NCBI RefSeq assembly: GCF_013410035.1
Contig: NZ_JACCBW010000002.1
Location: forward strand, 62,001-126,000
DNA from: Nocardioides cavernae
GTDB lineage: Bacteria; Actinomycetota; Actinomycetes; Propionibacteriales; Nocardioidaceae
Length of the DNA stretch: 64,000 nucleotides
Reading direction: 5' to 3'
Shown: positions 61,245 to 64,000 of the stretch, piece by piece
Position numbering within the stretch: position 1 is the stretch's first letter
Layout: each line of letters opens with the position of its first letter
Notes under the pieces: generated by a model
What the model saw: the letters and a program-made list of their open reading frames with translations, nothing else
Databases searched by the model: none
Told to the model about the DNA's origin: nothing
Program-made: the position numbers and the translations under genes

Positions 61245-63437
61245 TTGAGCGAGGAGCTCGAGGCGCGCGAGATCGCGGCGGAGCAGGCCTACGTCGACGA
61301 GGTCTACGTGCAGCTGGAGGCGTCCACACGCAGCGCCCGGGCGCTCGCCGCCGAGGGGCGCAACCGGGGCAAGCTGGAGCACGAGGGTGGGCTCGTCGAG
61401 CGCGACGCGATGGTCTTCCAGGCCGCCAAGCGCATCGCGCAGCTCGACGCCGCCCACGAGGGCCTCGTCTTCGGCCGTCTCGACCTGGACCCGGCGATCG
61501 ACGCCCAGCCCCGCTACATCGGTCGCATCGGCGTGCGCAACGAGGACCGCGACGTCCTCCTCATCGACTGGCGCGCCCCGGCGGCCGGCGTGTTCTACCA
61601 GGCCACGGCCGCCACGCCCTCGGGCGTCGTGCGCCGGCGCGTGCTGCGCTCGCTGCACCGCACCGTCGTCGGCGTCGAGGACGAGCTGCTCGACGACCAG
61701 GTCGAGACCGACCTGCCGATCGTCGGCGAGGGGGCGCTCATGGCGCAGCTGTCCCGGGCCCGCGACCGCTCCATGCACTCGATCGTCGCCACCATCCAGG
61801 CCGAGCAGGACCAGGCGATCCGCGCGCCCGGCAAGGGCGTCGTGTCGATCTCCGGCGGGCCGGGCACCGGCAAGACCGTCGTCGCGCTCCACCGTGCGGC
61901 CTTCCTGCTCTACTCCGACCGCAGGCGCTACGAGGGTGGCGGCGTGCTGGTCGTCGGACCCAGCGGCGTCTTCATGCGCTACATCGAGCGCGTGCTCCCC
62001 AGCCTCGGCGAGACCGCCGTCGCGCTCCGCTCGCTCGGCGAGGTGGTCGGCGGCGTCCGGGCCACGCGCCACGACGAGCCCGCCGTGGCCGACGTCAAGG
62101 GCGCGACGAGGATGGCCGAGCTGCTGCGCCGCACCGCTCGGCAGCACGCGCCCGGGGCACCGACGAGCTTCCGGATCTACTGGCGTGACGAGACCATCGT
62201 GCTCGACCCCGGCCTGCTCGGCCGGCTGCGCCGCCAGCTGATGTCGCAGGGCCGCCGCAACCGCCAGCTCCCCCGCGTCGCCAAGACCCTGCTCGACGCG
62301 ATGTGGCGCCAGGTCACCGGCGAGCGCGGCAGAGAGCGCGGCCGGGAGGCCTTCGACGACGACATGCTCGGCCACGAGGGCTTCGTCGAGTTCGCCTCCG
62401 CCTGGTGGCCGCCGCTCGATGCCCAGACCGTGTTCGGCTGGCTGCGCGACCCCGAGCTCCTCGCCCGCGTCGGCGAGGGCGTCCTCACCCGCGAGGAGCA
62501 GCTGCTGCTCACGAAGTCGTGGGCGGCCACCTCGGGTCCGGGCGAGCTGTCGATCGAGGACGTCCCGCTGCTCGACGAGCTGCGCTACGCCCTCGGCGAC
62601 GTCCCGCAGCGCAGCGACGACGAGCGCGACCTCGACGAGACGGGACTGCTCGAGGGCGGCGCCGTCGACCTGCAGGAGCTCACCACGATCTCCGAGCGCG
62701 ACTACGCCCCCGGCGGCCTGCGGTGGTCGCCGCCGACGCACCGCATCGAGGACGACGGCTACGCCCACGTCCTCATCGACGAGGCCCAGGACCTCACCCC
62801 GATGCAGTGGCGCATGGTCGGCCGCCGCGGGCGCACCGCGAGCTGGACGATCGTCGGCGACCCCGCGCAGTCGTCGTGGCCCGACGCCCCCGAGGCCGCG
62901 GCCGCCCGCGCCGAGGCGCTGGAGGGCAAGGAGCTCCACGAGTTCCACCTGTCCACCAACTACCGCAACTCCGCGGAGATCTACGCCTTCGCCGCCGACT
63001 ACGCCCGCCGCGTCGGGCTCGACGCCGACCTGCCCGACGCCGTACGCCGCACCGGCGAGGTGCCGGTCGTCGTGGGTCCCGTCGACGACCTGGAGGCCGC
63101 GGTCCGCGAGGCGGTCACGACCGTCGCGGGCCGGGTCGAGGGCACCGTCGGCATCGTCGTGCCGGTCGCGCGCCGCTCCGAGGTCAACGCCTGGCTGGCG
63201 TCGTGGCCCGAGCACGCGACCGACGCCGCCGGCGCCCGCGCCGCGGTCGACTCGTCCGTGACGCCGAGCGGGGAGGACCGCATCGTCGTGCTCACCGGCC
63301 TCGACACCAAGGGCCTCGAGTTCGACGGCATCGTCGTGGTCTCGCCGCAGGAGATCGAGGACGAGTCGGCCACCGGCCGGGCGACCCTCTACGTCGTGCT
63401 CACCCGCGCCACCCAGCTGCTGACGACGGTCGGCTGA
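61245..63437 (+). CDS. helD: HelD-like superfamily 1 ATPase (RNA polymerase-associated)
   Basis: 730 aa. Starts with TTG at 61245 after GAGGAGCAGGG; the N-terminus LSEELEAREIAAEQAYVDEVY is the coiled coil typical of HelD. Walker A SGGPGTGKT (203-211), DEAQDLTPMQWRM and VVLTRATQL are the helicase motifs. HelD releases stalled RNA polymerase and in some actinomycetes (HelR) gives rifamycin tolerance. No obvious rifamycin-associated dyad was seen in the ~100 nt upstream. Confidence 0.88.
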   Translation: MSEELEAREIAAEQAYVDEVYVQLEASTRSARALAAEGRNRGKLEHEGGLVERDAMVFQAAKRIAQLDAAHEGLVFGRLDLDPAIDAQPRYIGRIGVRNEDRDVLLIDWRAPAAGVFYQATAATPSGVVRRRVLRSLHRTVVGVEDELLDDQVETDLPIVGEGALMAQLSRARDRSMHSIVATIQAEQDQAIRAPGKGVVSISGGPGTGKTVVALHRAAFLLYSDRRRYEGGGVLVVGPSGVFMRYIERVLPSLGETAVALRSLGEVVGGVRATRHDEPAVADVKGATRMAELLRRTARQHAPGAPTSFRIYWRDETIVLDPGLLGRLRRQLMSQGRRNRQLPRVAKTLLDAMWRQVTGERGRERGREAFDDDMLGHEGFVEFASAWWPPLDAQTVFGWLRDPELLARVGEGVLTREEQLLLTKSWAATSGPGELSIEDVPLLDELRYALGDVPQRSDDERDLDETGLLEGGAVDLQELTTISERDYAPGGLRWSPPTHRIEDDGYAHVLIDEAQDLTPMQWRMVGRRGRTASWTIVGDPAQSSWPDAPEAAAARAEALEGKELHEFHLSTNYRNSAEIYAFAADYARRVGLDADLPDAVRRTGEVPVVVGPVDDLEAAVREAVTTVAGRVEGTVGIVVPVARRSEVNAWLASWPEHATDAAGARAAVDSSVTPSGEDRIVVLTGLDTKGLEFDGIVVVSPQEIEDESATGRATLYVVLTRATQLLTTVG

Positions 63438-63451
63438 CGGGCGGCGGCCAC

Positions 63452-64000
63452 GTGCTCTCCTCGCTCACGCGCGCCCTGACGGCGCTCGTCCCGGTCGTCC
63501 TCGCCGCGACGCTGCTCGCCCCCGCGGCCCACGCCACCCTCCCGCGCGGCGACACGGTCGACTCCGACCCCGCCCCGTCGTGGGGGTGGGAGCGGGTGTT
63601 CGCCGACGACTTCAGCGGCCTCGCCGGTGCCTGGCCGGAGCAGTGGCACGTCATGCCCGGCTTCAACGCCTCCGTCCAGGACGGCGCCGGCCTGCTGTCG
63701 GTCGGCCAGCTCTCGCAGGTCCGGACCAACCAGTCCTGGGCGCTGCCGGTCGGCACCCAGGTGCGGATGACCGCGCGCCTGCTGATGCCCGACACCGGCA
63801 CCAACTACGCCGCGTTCTGGGCCCAGCAGCCCGACGGGATCGACCCGCGCGAGCTCGACGTCATCGAGAGCTACGGCCCGCTCAAGACCACGGGCGCCCA
63901 GCTCGGCTCCCACCTCTGCTACGACGAGAACCTCGGCACCACGAGGACCGCCTGCGAGGACGCCGGGCTCCCCGCCGAGCTGTGGTCGGTCGGCCACCAC
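63452..64000 (+). CDS. Secreted GH16-type glycoside hydrolase, N-terminal part (cut by window edge)
   Basis: 183 codons from a GTG with no stop before the edge. A signal peptide (LTALVPVVLAATLLAPAAHA) is followed by a beta-sandwich opening (WERVFADDFSGLAGAWPEQW) and ELDVIESYG, the GH16 ExDxxE catalytic motif. Such enzymes cleave beta-glucans or process exopolysaccharides. The remainder lies outside the window. Confidence 0.78.
   Translation, partial: MLSSLTRALTALVPVVLAATLLAPAAHATLPRGDTVDSDPAPSWGWERVFADDFSGLAGAWPEQWHVMPGFNASVQDGAGLLSVGQLSQVRTNQSWALPVGTQVRMTARLLMPDTGTNYAAFWAQQPDGIDPRELDVIESYGPLKTTGAQLGSHLCYDENLGTTRTACEDAGLPAELWSVGHH

Overview
The window is about 72% GC, densely coded, rich in GTG starts and 4-nt ATGA/GTGA overlaps. 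It looks like a chromosomal segment of a high-GC actinobacterium, most likely Nocardioides or a close relative (Nocardioidaceae). Reasons: a CebEFG/BglC/CebR cellobiose locus with Streptomyces-type operators, a CadI/ArsI arsenic locus, a SigK/RskA locus with 10-methyl fatty-acid genes, HelD, and a TIGR03084 protein. No phage, plasmid, integrase, transposase, tRNA or rRNA was seen. The genus is an inference from gene content.

Layout. 1-404: 5' end of a UDP-glucose dehydrogenase gene. 489-3242: a three-gene minus-strand unit that looks type VII-secretion-related (small helical partner, WxG-containing protein with a C39-like cysteine peptidase tail, lipoprotein). 3321-6186: a secreted repeat protein, two tiny genes (42-43 aa), a DUF998 membrane protein and FabH. 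6367-7073: a non-coding tandem array with a 53-bp period. 7074-13169: PadR / dienoyl-CoA reductase / hydrolase, an alpha-methylacyl-CoA racemase and a Baeyer-Villiger monooxygenase. 13194-19030: cebEFG-bglC-cebR, where imported cello-oligosaccharides would be hydrolysed by BglC and CebR would repress through two operators bracketing the promoter. 19036-21383: arsenic locus (arsR-acr3-arsC divergent from a CadI/ArsI gene) with one large symmetric operator. 21598-28481: DEAD-box helicase, flavin monooxygenase, YbdK-type ligase, CPBP protease, epimerase, Na+/H+ antiporter.

28570-32769: beta-oxidation module (MerR regulator divergent from fadA-fadB). 32850-36188: ABC exporter and small membrane proteins. 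36319-45999: an eight-gene, mostly overlapping operon (TetR, TIGR03084, AtuA-like, two acyl-CoA dehydrogenases, SRPBCC, carboxylase beta and alpha subunits) for breakdown of a branched or terpenoid acyl-CoA. 46047-48938: small metabolic and regulatory genes. 48997-50632: an ECF sigma factor and its probable membrane anti-sigma partner.

50694-59906: the most coherent regulatory unit. A fasciclin lipoprotein, SigK, RskA, a fused FAD-oxidoreductase/DUF1365 protein, two cyclopropane-fatty-acid-synthase-type methyltransferases and a DUF1295 protein form one minus-strand operon. A YedY-like molybdopterin oxidoreductase lies just upstream. Near-identical promoters (CCATCC, 16 or 17 bp, CGAACA) precede both the fasciclin gene and the oxidoreductase gene, so the sigma factor probably controls its own locus. 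59928-64000: enoyl-CoA hydratase, a small membrane protein, HelD, and the start of a secreted GH16-type glycosidase.
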